A program made the position numbers and the translations under genes. From contig CAOLHI010001036.1 of NCBI GenBank assembly GCA_948474755.1, forward strand, positions 391,039 to 455,038: DNA of 64,000 bases. The letters are read 5' to 3'. This DNA is from Ctenosaura bakeri. Taxonomy: Eukaryota; Chordata; Lepidosauria; Squamata; Iguanidae. Every line of letters begins with the position of its first letter. Within the stretch, counting starts at the first letter, position 1. Below the pieces are notes generated by a model that made no database searches, was not told where the DNA came from, and saw nothing but the letters and a program-made list of their open reading frames with translations. This document shows, piece after piece, positions 1 through 12,023 of the stretch.

Positions 1-2262
1 CTTGCCTGCTTGCCCCCCTCCCACTTTAACTACCTCTTCATCTACACTGCCACAGTAAACAGCATTGGCATCACCAGACGTAGCCCTCTAGCTTTGCAGG
101 GACCACAGGGAGCTTTCATACTACCAAATAGTATGAAGCCTCTCTATGATCCCTAGAAAGCTAGAAGGCTACTTCTCATGATAGTAAAGGGTTTGGCACT
201 ATCCACAGTTTCAGGCATCTATGGGGAACATATCTCCCATGCATATTGTTATTGTTTCCCTAAGACCCATTCATAAGCCACTATGTTATCGCACTAGGAA
301 ATCTCTCTGTGCATGTATAAAGACCTACGTGCATATTTAGAAACTTTCTATTTCTGCACTTCTAATATCCTTGGTGCCAACCTACAAAGAGAGCCAGAAA
401 TCACATACACACCCTCCACAGTGAGAGAGAGATGGCCAATCTCACCTCTGGCCTTAAAGTCTGCCCCTTTTCACCATCACTCTTCTGATAGCTTTCCTTG
501 AAATATCCATTTGTACAGAGAGGTTATTGGAGAGGAACTGATAATAATGAGTTTACAATTGATTACCATTGATCCTTCTTGAGGAAGAAGAAGAAAGAAG
601 GAAAGCATGTCAAGCAATCACTAAGCGTTTAAAACGTTTTATAGATTAAATGCCGTAATTGTTTTCTCCTGGTGTTTGGTTAGATGAAACACATAATTCC
701 TTTTGCCAGTACTTTAAAAAAAAAATGAGGAGTACTTTCATATTGACCAAATCCCCCTGGTAGTTCAAATGAGAAGCTGCACTTCTGTGAGTTTTTATAT
801 ATCCACAGATCTCATGAAATTCACAGAAGTTGCCTATATTTTGAGGTTCTCTGAATGTGAGACAGGCCATTAAATGATCTGTTTCTTCTGGAATACACCT
901 CCTAGTGTCAAAACATTTCATTTGGCTGGGTATTATAAACTATGCATGGGAGAGGGGGGATGTCTGTGGCCATCTAAACATCGCTGGACTTCAGCTTCCA
1001 TCAATCCTGACCATTGCCTATGGCAGCTGGTCCTAATGGACTTTGAAACACTACAAGGGCTAAACTGGCACAATTTCTTCATCCTTTGCTGTACATCCTA
1101 GGACTGGGGATACAACACCTGGAAAGCACAAGAAAATTATCAGTACATGAGTACTAGAGTATCATATAGCACCATGTTTCACATGAAGGGTAAACAGAGA
1201 ACATACTTAGAGAAATATGAATGCTTATATGGGTCCAATTATACCCATTTAAATCTTGTTCATGGCTTTCCTCATTGTGAGCAACAACATTACTTGTTCA
1301 AGAGGCCCTTTCTGAAAAGTGGAAAATAGGCTTGTATAATCTGTAAAACTTTAAGTGGTTAAAATGGGAAAAATAGTTCATGCATAAAGAGCAAAAAAAG
1401 ACACAAGTACATTTATGACCTCTGTAAACTGTGTTTCACTGGAACCCCCATAATTTTATTCATTCCGAATTAAGTGAAATTAATTCTAAAGATACTGTAG
1501 CCCTGTTCTGACATTCAGGACAGGGTTATAAATTTATAGGGAAGGGAGCATGTTAGCCCCACTCAGTCACTTTTGTGAAGATTGAGGATTTAAAGAGAAC
1601 AGTATGCCCTAGACAGGCAGCATCTCAATGTGATTGCAACCTTCATTCAGGGTTTCAGATCACACGAAGAACCTTCCTGCATAGAAAGATGTTGTCCTCT
1701 TCAGATTATCAGAACACACCTATAACACACAGTTACAGTAGTTTAGTATCATATTAACTCTCATGCTGTCATCCTACAGAAATGTGGTACTTGAGAGGTC
1801 TTTGCAAAGAAGCTCTGGTGTACTATAGCACTGGAACACACTGGCTAAGTATTTTACCAAATCCTAGGATTCCACTGGGTGGAGTCATACTGGGGTTTCC
1901 AGTTTAGGGAGGGACCGACAATAGAGCTATAACAGTCTAGTGTGGAAATGGTCTCAGTATTTAACAAATGATTAAATGGGTCTGCTGTAGTCAGAACTAT
2001 CCAAGAAGCTTCCAGCCATACAGTTGCACATGCTTGGATGTTGCATCAAAGGCACTGATAAATAGTTAGGCATCATCCAAGAATTTGTAATTGCATGGCT
2101 GGTATCCTATTGGTTAGCCCCAACTAAAGTAAACTCACTGAATCAATTGTTAAAAGAGTATCACCACACACCAACACACCCAACCACTCACCCATCCATC
2201 CATCCATACACACACACCAATTATCGCTCCACTTTAGCTGGGACTAACAATAGGATTTTGTT
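1..2262. other. unique non-coding sequence
   Basis: No exon, RNA gene or clear full-length repeat is visible in this first 2.2 kb. The open frames are short and have no recognisable domain. About 955-1110 weakly resembles one half of a hAT-type MITE, because it has a 'GGACTTCAGCTTCCATCA' block of the kind those elements carry. A short imperfect hairpin (11-bp arms, 3-nt loop) lies near 1510-1535. A short CCAT/CA-rich simple tract lies at about 2190-2220. Confidence 0.55.
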
Positions 2263-2480
2263 GTTGTTAACTGCAGTCAAGTCAACTTTGACTTAAGGGT
2301 GACCCTATGAATGAGAGATGTCCAAGTCACCCTTACAGCAACAGCTCTGATCAGGTTTTGCAGATTCAGAACAACAGTAGGGTTTAGTCCGTGTGAAATT
2401 ATTGCATTTGTGGATTTCTGTTTGCACAAGTAGGAACTGAATACACCCCTTGCACAATGGCCACAAAAGTACAATAACAT
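2263..2480 (-). mobile_element. Bov-B LINE, 3' end fragment
   Basis: Read on the minus strand, this ends in the typical Bov-B tail. On the plus strand it appears as a GTTGTTGTTAAC start, then CAAGTCAACTTTGACTTA and GGTGACCCTATGAATGAGAG. The 3'-terminal block is the one shared with squamate SINEs. It is 5'-truncated to about 200 bp, which is usual for a LINE copy, and it keeps no coding capacity. The right boundary is approximate. Confidence 0.7.
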
Positions 2481-4735
2481 GTGTAAGGGAATTTATAGAG
2501 ATATATGACAGCAACAAGATTCCAGCCACCTTGGAAACATTTTGATGTAGGAAGATAATGACCTGACCAGCCATAGTGAATGTAAAAAACCTTTTGCTAG
2601 GCTTTGCATTCTTTTAGATGTTTAAGATTCTGCTATTTCCTCCCCCATTTTTGAGTGGCAGTCCATGATTATGATACATATTCACTGCACGATATAGTAT
2701 AATGTCAGGAAATTGTTTAAAAAACAGAAAAGGGAACAGAATCCTAGCCCAGACTTTCCAATTTTCACCAGTCAGTAAAACACAACCTTCAGTTTTGTTG
2801 CGATAATTGATGGCTTTCGATGTTTGCTTTCTTTTGATCTGTTTGCCTTCATTTTACCTTAAAACAGAGGGAGACTCAATATTTGCTCTGAACTCAGGAA
2901 GCTTTATCCCCTCTGGTTTGGAGTCCTTCCTGCCCACCCACCTCCCCATCCTGCCTTCTGTCACAACTGCCTATTTTTCTCCCAGGCAGTGGAAGCAGAA
3001 TGAATTCTCCAGTGTGACTGCATAAAGGCTCCATATCGCCAAATTCATAACTATTTGCCTGCAGTTTTCCCCAGGGAAGGCTATTAACTACAACTTAGCA
3101 TCTGATTGATGGCTAGGCAGCTTAGGTTCTGGTTTACATCAGGGCTCCAAAATATGCATCATTTTAATACATGTGGGCAGATAGATATTAAATAAAACAC
3201 CCCGAAGATATTTATTATAGCTGTGAGATTGGAGTGCAACCTGACTCATGCCTATTTATCGAGATTTAATAATCACTTATTTCCTTGATGTTCAATATTT
3301 GCCTTATTAAATCTAATCAAGACGTCTGTTCAGTGACCGTCTCTTCACAGGAGGCTGTTTTGATTCCATATTTTATTGCTCTTATCCATGAGCTATTAGT
3401 TGTTGTATGCCACCCTGTGAATTGATGGAGGCAGAGAGATTAGTTGAGTAATCCTTGGACAGTATGGTGGAATAGAAGTGCTACTGTGCCACAAATAGTA
3501 GAGGAAAAAAAAAAGATTGCCTCCTTTTCTAGGATCCTGTCCTTTTTGTAGTTCTGTTCAGGTGTTCAGGATGAGTTGTAAATAAAGGGGGCAGGCTAAC
3601 CATATTCTCTTCATACGGAGAACAATTGTTTAAAGAGTGTCTGAAATATAGCAGACCCACTGAATCCATATAGAGATGGAATGAGTATTGAAAAATTTTT
3701 TAAAAAAAAAATGGCTGAAAATCTGTTTTGAAATGCTGAGAAACCCTAATGAGAACAATCCTGGATGGATGAGAATGTTTGAGTTTAGGACTTACCATAT
3801 ACCAAATTCACATGTGACTGCATGTGTTCATTTCAGTGCAAAAATATTATTTGCTGCACAGACAATGCTGTTACTTGTACAGAAAGGGTTGTTTTCCATG
3901 TAAAACACCCACAGGAATTTAGTGCAAAATAAATCTTTTACTTCAAATAATCTTTAAAACTTTCTGAAGATTGTTTCAGGAGAGAAAAGAAAATGGGTGA
4001 AATTTCTCATTGCTTTCTTTGAAGGGAAAACTGGCAAAGAACAACATCCCAAATCCATGGCACTTGCGTAAGTGTTGACTTACTGAGTTCCCACAGACTT
4101 GGAGAGTCAATTCTTGTTGGGACTAATAATTGGATTTGGGTGGAGGATTGAATTCTCTGCATCAAAAGTCTAACCACACAATTGGGATTGCTGACTTATG
4201 GGCGGGGTGGTGGTGTACAAAATTATATGGAGTGCCTCTTAGTGCTCCCCACATGAAGAAAGAGACAACAGAGGGGACCAGGGTAGCCTGTTCCCCTTCC
4301 TCATATGTCAAGTTAACGCTTCTTGAACTCTTGAATTGGACATAGGAGAGCTGCCAAAGAGCTACTGCTCTGCATTGTACTACTATTTGAAGTATTTAGC
4401 TATGGAGAAGAGAAGAATACTTCTTCCCCGGGAAGTCTGATTAGCCTAGGGATAATCTGAATACTCCTCCAATATAATATTCTGTGGGTTGGGGAGTCAA
4501 GTTAAGGTAACTATATTTCTTTTCCATGAACGATTAGTAGGAACTACATCACATCATGATGTAGGTTTGTTTTGTTTTTTTCTGAAAAAGATTTCAGAGA
4601 AGACCAGCAGCCGACTACTTAGTATAGTCATCTATCTTTCATTTAATTAAAAAATAAGAATAAAGAGAAAGGCACTCTACAGTACTTCACGGGCATCTCA
4701 TAAAAATGTAGAACACTGCCTTAAACTGAATAATA
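2481..4735. other. unique non-coding sequence, possible conserved element
   Basis: No gene or repeat is recognised over most of this stretch. Between about 3040 and 3410 the sequence is AT-rich but not simple, with several TAATNN-like and TTTATT motifs and no repeat signature. That is the look of a developmental enhancer, but it cannot be shown without alignment. From about 3770 to 3960 the sequence carries recurring TTTCAGTGCAAAA / TGTACAGAAA blocks, also seen near 8400-8750 and 53500-53650. Confidence 0.45.
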
Positions 4736-4930
4736 GGGCCTTTCCGCCCTACATTGTTATAGTGCTATTATTTCACTTTCAACGTCCTATGGAATCCTTA
4801 GGAGGGGCTGTTTAGGGAGGGGCATTTAGAATTCTTGGCCAGAGAGCTCTTTGGCCTCAGTAAACCACACACACCAGAATTTCACAGGATGTTGAAAGTG
4901 GAATAATAGCAAGTGCAGTGCAGAAGTGGC
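4736..4930. mobile_element. MITE family C (Harbinger-like, ~195 bp)
   Basis: The left terminus reads GGGCCTTTCCGC and the right terminus ends GCAGAAGTGGC. Near the ends are long inverted arms (AGTGCTATTATTTCACTTTC against GAAAGTGGAATAATAGCA). The core has the family-specific GGGGCATTTAGAATTC and CAGAGAGCTCTTTGGCCTC blocks. ATA flanks both sides and is a plausible 3-bp target duplication. It is non-coding and non-autonomous. Other copies lie at 9454, 58679 and 61796. Confidence 0.7.
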
Positions 4931-6166
4931 ATAGCCTGAGTTCTTGCAATGGAGATGTAACTCAGGCGCATAGTTGCATTAGTGCACCCCCCCTTCCCCA
5001 CAAAAGACACATTTTCAGTGTGTCAGCACCCCTAAGATGTGTATTTCTATGTTGGTGAAGAGTGGTGGCAGCAACAGAGATACAACCAGCTGTTTTCCTT
5101 CAGCTGGATGCACTGTGACAAAGCACCCTTAGGCATCTCTAGAAGGTTCTCAGGAAGTGTTTGAGGATGACATTAATAGTACGTGCCCATCAGAAAGAAA
5201 ATAGTTGGGCATATATCTGCTGCTCCCCCTGCACATACACACTGCCTATTAACACAAAATGGCTGTCTGGAGAAGGGGGGCGTGCTGAAAAGGTGGCTTT
5301 TGGTGGTATTTTGGTTGGTGAGAACACAATCTCCTCCTTTTCAGTGATCAAAAAGGTAGGTTATTATGGACAGATCATTAATAGTATGCTAGTAATTTAG
5401 CCCAATGTTGTAAACTCTGGCTTTCCTTGGCTCAGGTACAATTTTGGCCTTGCTCCATCCCAGCCAGAGTCTGTTTGTAACAGTCAATCTTGGGGCAGAT
5501 TTGAAGAGGTGTTTTCTGTATCTGAGTCAAAAAGCAGCAGAAGAAATTGTCTTTTGCACTCCCGCTCCCCCTGAAAAAAAGAATATTCTGTAGATTATGT
5601 GTTGAATAATTTCTGCATATGGTTTGTAGTGAATTCTTCACATCAAAAGTGTCCTAGGATGCTACATCTGTGAGTGTGGGAAAAGGGGCACATATGCACC
5701 CTAAGGGGAAAATAATGAGGCTATGCAAATGGAGAAGCCTGTTCCTTCTTGAAACTATTGATTGACTTTTCCTTTTGCTGCTTGGAGAAAGGAGCGGAAA
5801 TTCAAGGAGGCCATCTTGGGTTGGCTGTGAACTGATAATTTCCCATCTTACCTTGTAAAATTACAATCAGACATTTTCCAGGAATTATAAATGGCTTTGG
5901 TTTTGCTCCCAGATAACACTCCCCCGTACTGCTTTCTTATAGAAGGCTATTATTATCTCATGAGGTCATAAGTGGATTGCTCGTAGACACAATCGCCTAA
6001 GAAATGATGGATTTGGAGATGGCTAAATGAAGTCATTTCATTGCTGAGATGAACCAAGCACTTTCCTCATTGTCTTTGTAAAGTGGAATTGCAGTTTTAA
6101 CCTTGACTTGCTTGTTAAAGGGCCCTGAATCTGAAACAGGCACACACACACACAGGGAAGGAGGGA
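4931..6166. other. unique non-coding sequence
   Basis: No gene or clear repeat is seen. Open frames in this stretch are below 80 codons and have no domain. A short CA tract lies just before the MITE at 6141-6153. Confidence 0.5.
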
Positions 6167-6582
6167 GGCCTTTTTCGCATGGCATTTGCCATGCAAAAGG
6201 GCTCCTGGAACGTCACACGATTGTAAGGAGTGATCTGCATGATGCACTCACAATTGCGCAATGCTACAGGGTAGGGCAGGCACTGCTCTCACACTTTTTT
6301 TATTTTCCGCTTTCAGCCGGAAATGGTGCACAACTGTGCATTGCTCCAGGGCCCTGCATGCACTTGCCGTGAGTGCGGAGCCTCTGGAGCCACAGCGGTT
6401 GCACTTCCTGCCCCAGCGCAGCCTGGGAAACTCCCAGGCTGTGCTGCGGAAGGAAAAGGTGGGGCTCTCAGGCTGCCTGCTCAGGAGCAGGCAGCTTATG
6501 CAGAGCTGAAGCAGTGGGAACACGAGAGCCTCTTGCTGGAGCCTGCTTGTGCAAACCCTGCACCCCAGCTCCGTGAAAAGGT
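6167..6582 (+). mobile_element. MITE family A, copy 1
   Basis: The left end reads GGCCTTTTTCGCATGG, followed at once by an inverted copy of the same terminus (CCATGCAAAAGGGC), so the end folds on itself. An internal hairpin of TTTTCCGC...GCCGGAAA type is the family hallmark. The right end ends in CCGTGAAAAGG. The element is GC- and CpG-rich against AT-rich flanks. A 149-codon frame on the minus strand and several plus-strand frames overlap it. They are composition artefacts with no domain. Confidence 0.7.
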
Positions 6583-7424
6583 GGATTGTGGAGAGGGCCA
6601 GAGAGAGGGGGGAAAGTAGACTCTCCTTTATTAATACATGCCTATAGATTGGGACAAATCTCACTGTGCAGAAGATGACTGTGGCCAGTTCCTCCAACCC
6701 TGATTATCAGCTTATTCAAACCACCAGAGCCATTTGTAGAGCATTAACAGGTCTATTTATTGGACTGAATTCTCCTTACAAAGCAGCAAATGGTCCATGC
6801 TAGCAAGATCTGCTCTAACCATCATTTAGTTCAGAAGGTCTACCTCCCTTTGCCTAGGTTGTGTCTCATTAGCTCGGCAGGGAGGCAGAGCATTATGTAT
6901 TAACTCCTCTTGCCCCATACTTTCCTTTCTCTTCAGGTCTATTTGACATCATTTCCAGACTGGACACGGCTCTAATTTCCTTTCATTCCAGGCTTGAAGG
7001 CTCTGAATTTAGTGCTAATTCCATTATAACCAATTTCTCTCCCCCATCCCATTTTCCACAGTATGGACAAGCGGAAACTATTGCACCTTAGAGTTACACT
7101 AGAAATCGTCTTGAATTCCTCAGTTTTACTTTTGCATTTCTTTCTCCGTTCCCAATTAATCTATGTTTTCAGCTTTTCTGTTTTTTAATCTACCAACAAG
7201 TTTGATGAGGTCTTTTGACTTTGATTTGACAAAAAATAAGGAGCCTCAAAATATCAATGTTTTTTTGGTTTCCTTGGACTCGCATAACTAATTTATTTGC
7301 AGAAAATGCATGGATAGTTTTCATGCAAAGCATTATTGCTTTTTTATTTTTTTTAAAAAAAGTCGAAGCTTTGAATGGATTGTTTCCAGCTTTTCAACCA
7401 ACCAGGCAGTCTTTTCTATGCTTT
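6583..7424. other. unique non-coding sequence
   Basis: AT-rich sequence with no gene or family-level repeat that I recognise. Short T-rich runs are present near 7330-7360. Confidence 0.5.
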
Positions 7425-7451
7425 TGTGTGTGTGTGTGTGTGTGTGTGTGG
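7425..7451. repeat. (TG)n microsatellite
   Basis: About 13 uninterrupted TG dinucleotides. It lies inside an otherwise meaningless plus-strand open frame, which it stretches with Cys-Val codons. Confidence 0.95.
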
Positions 7452-7499
7452 TTTAGAAAAGAAGGTGCTTTACTCAATGTTCAGTTTTGTTCATTTTGT

Positions 7500-7712
7500 A
7501 TCACTTTCTGGCTTCATCCCATGAAGTCCTAGGATTTGTAGTTTGGTCAAATGCCTAGAACACTGCTAAGGAGTTCTAGTCTACTGCCTTGTAACTACAG
7601 CAGAATATTCTTTCAGTTGCCAAACTACTAATCTCAAAATTCCGTATGATGAAGTCAGGGCATTTAAAGTAGAACCAAACTGTTGTAACTGTATAGTGTG
7701 GACATCCTCCTT
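7500..7712. mobile_element. degenerate hAT-like MITE (family D)
   Basis: Two half-elements face each other. Each carries a version of the 'CCTAGGATTTGTAGTTTGG' / 'CAAACTACTAATCTCAAAAT' block, with an AGCACTGCTAAGG-like centre. The outer part GTAACTGTATAGTGTGG resembles the CACACTATA terminus of family D copies elsewhere (27045, 44915). It is heavily diverged and its ends are uncertain. Confidence 0.45.
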
Positions 7713-8128
7713 GCCTTATTGGGAATGAGAAAACTGATAAATATTCAGATAAATATATTTTCCATCCTTTTTTACCTTTCTCCCACCTACCCACCTAAGC
7801 ATGATTTGTCTCTTTTCATTAACTCCCCCATTAATTTTGTTTTATCCAAAATTTCACACATCTACAACATCCAGACCCCATCACCTTTTCTTTCTTTTCA
7901 TGTCTTATTTTCTCAAACAATCATTCATTTGCATTTGAAGGCTGAGGGGAAATCTTTATCCACCTGTGTGTAGTCTCCTATTGCAGGAAGGCTTTCAGTG
8001 ACCTTATGCTATGGGTGGTACTGCTCATATAAAAAGTTGTAGAGACACAAATAACAGGGAAGAAACATCCACCGTCTGAAACTCTTATCTATGAACATTC
8101 ATACATCCACATTCATATTCACATGTAA

Positions 8129-8151
8129 TGTGTGTGTGTGTGTGTGTGTGC
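8129..8151. repeat. (TG)n microsatellite
   Basis: About 11 TG repeats followed by a short CACATGCATACACA stretch. Confidence 0.95.
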
Positions 8152-8530
8152 ACATGCATACACATAGGCAAACACAGTTTTACACAAAGAAAAGAGGACA
8201 TATACCATTGTCTCACATATATTCACCAACTCTCTACACACTACCACCCATATGACTTGCCCTCCAGGGACAGAAATCTTCAACAATTTCATCCTAACAC
8301 ACATGAATGACCAATTTCCCCTGTTTTCTCCTTACGTCAAGAGGAAATAAATATTTCTGTGTAGTTTTTAGCCAGTTCTTACACTACTCAAAGTGTCTGG
8401 GGAAATTATTCTGTGCAGAGAGGCACATGGGTTTCCTGCATGAAAATTGTGTGGTTTTGTGCCTTAAAATGTTTTTTCTTCTGTGTTAAAAACAATGTTT
8501 CCAGGGGGAAAAAAAGTTTTGTGCTAATTT

Positions 8531-8566
8531 TGTGTGTGTATGTGTGCACGCACACACACACACACA
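8531..8566. repeat. (TG)n-(CA)n alternating tract
   Basis: A run of TG dinucleotides switches through GCACG into a run of CA dinucleotides. This gives a self-complementary purine-pyrimidine alternating block. Confidence 0.9.
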
Positions 8567-8814
8567 TGCCTGCACATGCACAGGTTTAGGAAGACATGCT
8601 TTTTGCACAAACCCCAGATGTGTTTCTGGAAACAGTGGTTAATTGTGGGGGGGGGGCATTGTTTACAGAAACATGATTTGTTTCACAAAAATCCAAAAAC
8701 TAAGCACAACCCCACATGAGTTTTTGGAAAAGTGTGTGTGTGCTTGAAAGAACTTAATTTTAATAATTGTTTTTGTTTTGGGAATAAAAACCCCACAATT
8801 TCCATGCCAAAAAA

Positions 8815-8868
8815 GGAGGAGGAGGAGGAGGAGGAGGAGGAGAAGTAGTAGTAGTAGTAGAAGTAGTA
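8815..8868. repeat. compound (GGA)n(AGT)n trinucleotide repeat
   Basis: About nine GGA triplets (8815-8842) run directly into about eight AGT-type triplets with one AGA interruption. The minus-strand open frame across it is a poly-leucine artefact, not a gene. Confidence 0.95.
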
Positions 8869-9041
8869 TTTTCACACAAAGTCCGACCTGTATTCCTTTG
8901 CTGGATAATTTCTCCAAAGATTTTAGTATGTACAAATTCTGGATGAAAACTGCACAGAATTATTGCTTAAAAGACTGCAATGGAACCTTAAAAACAGCAC
9001 CACACAGCAATAAAAGGCCATCCTCATCAATTTCTGAAAGT

Positions 9042-9425
9042 CTGATGGCATAAAAATGTTTCAGCTTGCTGATGAAAGGAGAGCAAGGATGGGGCCATCC
9101 TTGCCTGCCATGAGAGGGAGTTCCAAAGTCTGGGGACACCCACTGAGAAACTGCTCTCTCTTGTTCCCACCAAACAAGCCTGAGAAGATGGTGGGAAAGA
9201 GAGAGAGAGAGAGGCCTTTCCAAAGAATCTTAGAGCTCTAATGGGTTCATAAAGGAAGACACAGTTCTTCAAATAACCTGGATCCAAGCCATATAGAATT
9301 GGCTTCAGTGGGAGACTTTTTCCAAACACAGTTGCAATACAATATGTTTTATCCTGCTTGAGTACCAGGTCCAAATGGCTGCTTTCCTGTTCTCTCTGCA
9401 TCATTTTTTCAAGATCTCAGAGTGC
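9042..9425 (-). mobile_element. LINE 3' fragment (LWN-type ORF2 C-terminus)
   Basis: The minus-strand translation contains a 'FSVGVPRLWNSLSWQA' stretch followed by APSLLSFHQQAETFL. This is the conserved C-terminal segment that follows reverse transcriptase in many CR1/L2-clade LINEs (consensus A-P-x-L-W-N-x-L-P, then S-F-K-x-x-L-K-T). The copy is 5'-truncated, with in-frame damage and a GA-rich expansion at 9200-9215. The same family recurs at 39035 on the minus strand and at 56610 on the plus strand. The family name is uncertain. Confidence 0.55.
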
Positions 9426-9453
9426 TATGAATAAAAGCTATGGAAGGTTACTA

Positions 9454-9644
9454 AGCAAACCACACTACACTGTTATAGTGTTTCTATTCCACTTTCAACA
9501 TCCTATGGAATCTTGGAGTTTGCAGTGTAGGGGGAAGCATTTAGAAGTCTTAACCAGAGGGCTCTTCAGCTTCAGTAAACTGCAATTCTGGGGACTGAAA
9601 ATGGAATAATAGCACTATGGCAGTGCAGTGCAGAAAGGCCTAAA
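9454..9644. mobile_element. MITE family C copy with TAA duplication
   Basis: The core blocks match the family (CCACTTTCAACATCCTATGG, AGAGGGCTCTTCAGC, GAATAATAGCACTATGG). The right terminus ends GCAGAAAGGCC. TAA occurs immediately outside both ends, fitting a 3-bp target duplication of the TWA type. The left terminus has decayed (GCAAACCACACTACAC). Confidence 0.65.
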
Positions 9645-9785
9645 GATGCAGAAAACTAAATGGAGACAAGCTCCATGAGCTAATAGATGGTCAGTTATTT
9701 ACTCCTTTAAAAAGCCTACCATGTTTCAACCTATATGAGAAAAGGTTTTCACTTCAGGGGCTAAAAACAGAACACAAATACAAAT

Positions 9786-9813
9786 GTATATATATATATA
9801 TATATATATATAT
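9786..9813. repeat. (TA)n microsatellite
   Basis: About 14 TA dinucleotides in AT-rich sequence. Confidence 0.95.
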
Positions 9814-11097
9814 TTAAAAAAGACAGGAAACAGTAAAATAACCATATCCTATAAAAACACCTAAGATTACATTATTTGTCATAAACATACATACCATTCA
9901 ATAGAAATTTCTGGAGTCATAGACAACACTCTTCAAAATGCTGGGCAATTAAATATTAAAAGAACTGTATACATCTTTTTGTTATTTGTATGTATCTCAG
10001 ATAACCCTTAAAAAGGAAGAGCCAACAGTATGTGCTGAAATCAGTCACAAGAATATCTGATGCCAGCAAACAGGGCAATTACTCAGCTTGTTAATTATTT
10101 GATATTATCATCATTCTATACTGCTTTTATATTAGAGATTTTAAGTCCAGATATTCATTCAGGCCTGAGACTCCAGCGCCTCAGACCCAGCCAACATGGC
10201 ATATGGCAAAAAGCCCATTGATGTGGAGTCATTATCTGTCAATGTATTTCAGCCAAGTGCATCAGCCTAGGGTTTCTACAGGTAAGGAAAGTGATCACCT
10301 GGATTGTTTGTCACTATTTGCCCAGGGAGAAAATAACTTTGTATTACTTGGGCAAGCAAGCCAAACTGTAGGAGCGGCAGAAACAAGATCGCAATGGGCT
10401 AATTCAAAAATCAGAGATTTGCAAGTGTTTTGCTAGCTATTTCTTCACAGGATGTCAGTGTGTACACTGCCAGGGATGTGCTTTAAAATGCACAAAACTG
10501 CTAGATGCTGTTTGTTAGGAAAGGTCAGTAGTTGGGTAAACACAACACTTCCGTGGGGTGGAAAACATCTGATCCCCCTGCGTGAATGACAACTGATGTA
10601 ATTAATTGAATAGATATGTTGTACTTTTGTGTTATGAATATAAAAGATGCAAAAGGTGTTGCCCTACTTCTAAAAAAAAAAAAAGTGAACAAATCTTTTG
10701 TTCATCACAAAGCTAACAGCATAGATTTCTCCAAGATAAAGCCTCCATAAAGAGTGGTGGTTCTAAAAACTCCCTTTGCTATCTATTCAATATAGGACTG
10801 GGTTTCATAGCAACCGTAGTTTCTCTCTGAGACTTCTTTGTCAAGAAACATGCAAAAGTGACACAGTGAAAAGAGCATATTAGTTAATAAAGTTCAGGTC
10901 ATGCTTACCCAACGTTTCTGCTCTGTCAGAGTTTGAACAGAATAAAGGAGGGGAGGGGCTGTAGATAAAGTTATTTTTCGATCCTTATTGGTATCACAGA
11001 CGATTTGGGAGTTTAGAAGAGGAGGAAATTATCCATTTTATTTCCTGCTGAATAGTTTTCAACCCTGTTTTTTAACTTATATTAGAAAGTGCTGTTT
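9814..11097. other. unique non-coding sequence
   Basis: AT-rich sequence with an A-run near 10670-10684. No gene, RNA gene or repeat is recognised. Confidence 0.5.
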
Positions 11098-12023
11098 CTT
11101 GTTGTCATTAACTGCCATCAAGTCATTTGTGGTTTATGGTGACCCTATGAATGAGAAACTTCCAAGTTACCCTAATCACCAACAGCACTGCTCAGGTCTT
11201 CTAGACTCAGGGCTGTGGTTCCCTTGATTGAGTCTGTCCATCAGTAATAAGCTCTTTCTCTTTTCCTACTGCCTTCTACCTTAACAAGCATTATTGTCTT
11301 TTCTAGTGAGTCATGTCTTCTTATGACATGTCCAAAGTACAACAGTCTCAGTGTAGTCATCTCAGCTTCTAGAGAGAATTAAAGCTTGATTTGCTCTAGG
11401 ACCCACTTATTTGTATTTTTAGCAATCCCCAGTATCTGTAAAACTCTTCTCCAGGACTACATTTCAAAGGATTTTATTTTCTTCCTATCTGCTTTCTACA
11501 TTGTCCAGCTTTCACAACCATACTTATAGAAATTGCAAATATGATGGCCAGAACAATCCTAACTTTAGCTTAGTAATGATGATATCTTTATACTTCAGGA
11601 TCTCAGGATTCCTTCAAAGACCTACCCTTCCAGATCCTATTCTTTTTCTGATTTCTTCACTGCAGTCTCCATGCTGATTAATGACTGAGCCAAGGTATGG
11701 TCAATTGTCAACTATTTCAATGTCTTCATTATCTGCTTTATTTATGCAAATGGTTTGTGGTCATTTTTTTGTTTTTTGTTTTCTTGATGCTCGGCTGTAA
11801 ACCTGCTTTTGCACTTTCTTCCTTAATTTTCTTCAGTAATCATTCCAAGTCTTTGCTATTTTTAAAGTTGAAGGCTTTCACAGCCGGAATCCATAGGTTG
11901 TTGTGTGTTTTCCAGGCTTTGAGGCCATATTATATTAGTATTTTCTCCTGATGTTTAGCCTGCATTTCTGGCTGGCATCTTCAGAGGATCTGGTGGCATG
12001 GAAGTGAGACAGAGTATATATAC

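Noticed and set aside
6248..6697. 149-codon minus-strand frame
   Set aside because: Falls mostly in the GC-rich family A MITE. Cys/Ser/Leu-rich with no domain, and several frames on the other strand are equally open.
8663..8935. Minus-strand frame with a poly-leucine run
   Set aside because: The leucines are the GGA/AGT trinucleotide repeat read in reverse.
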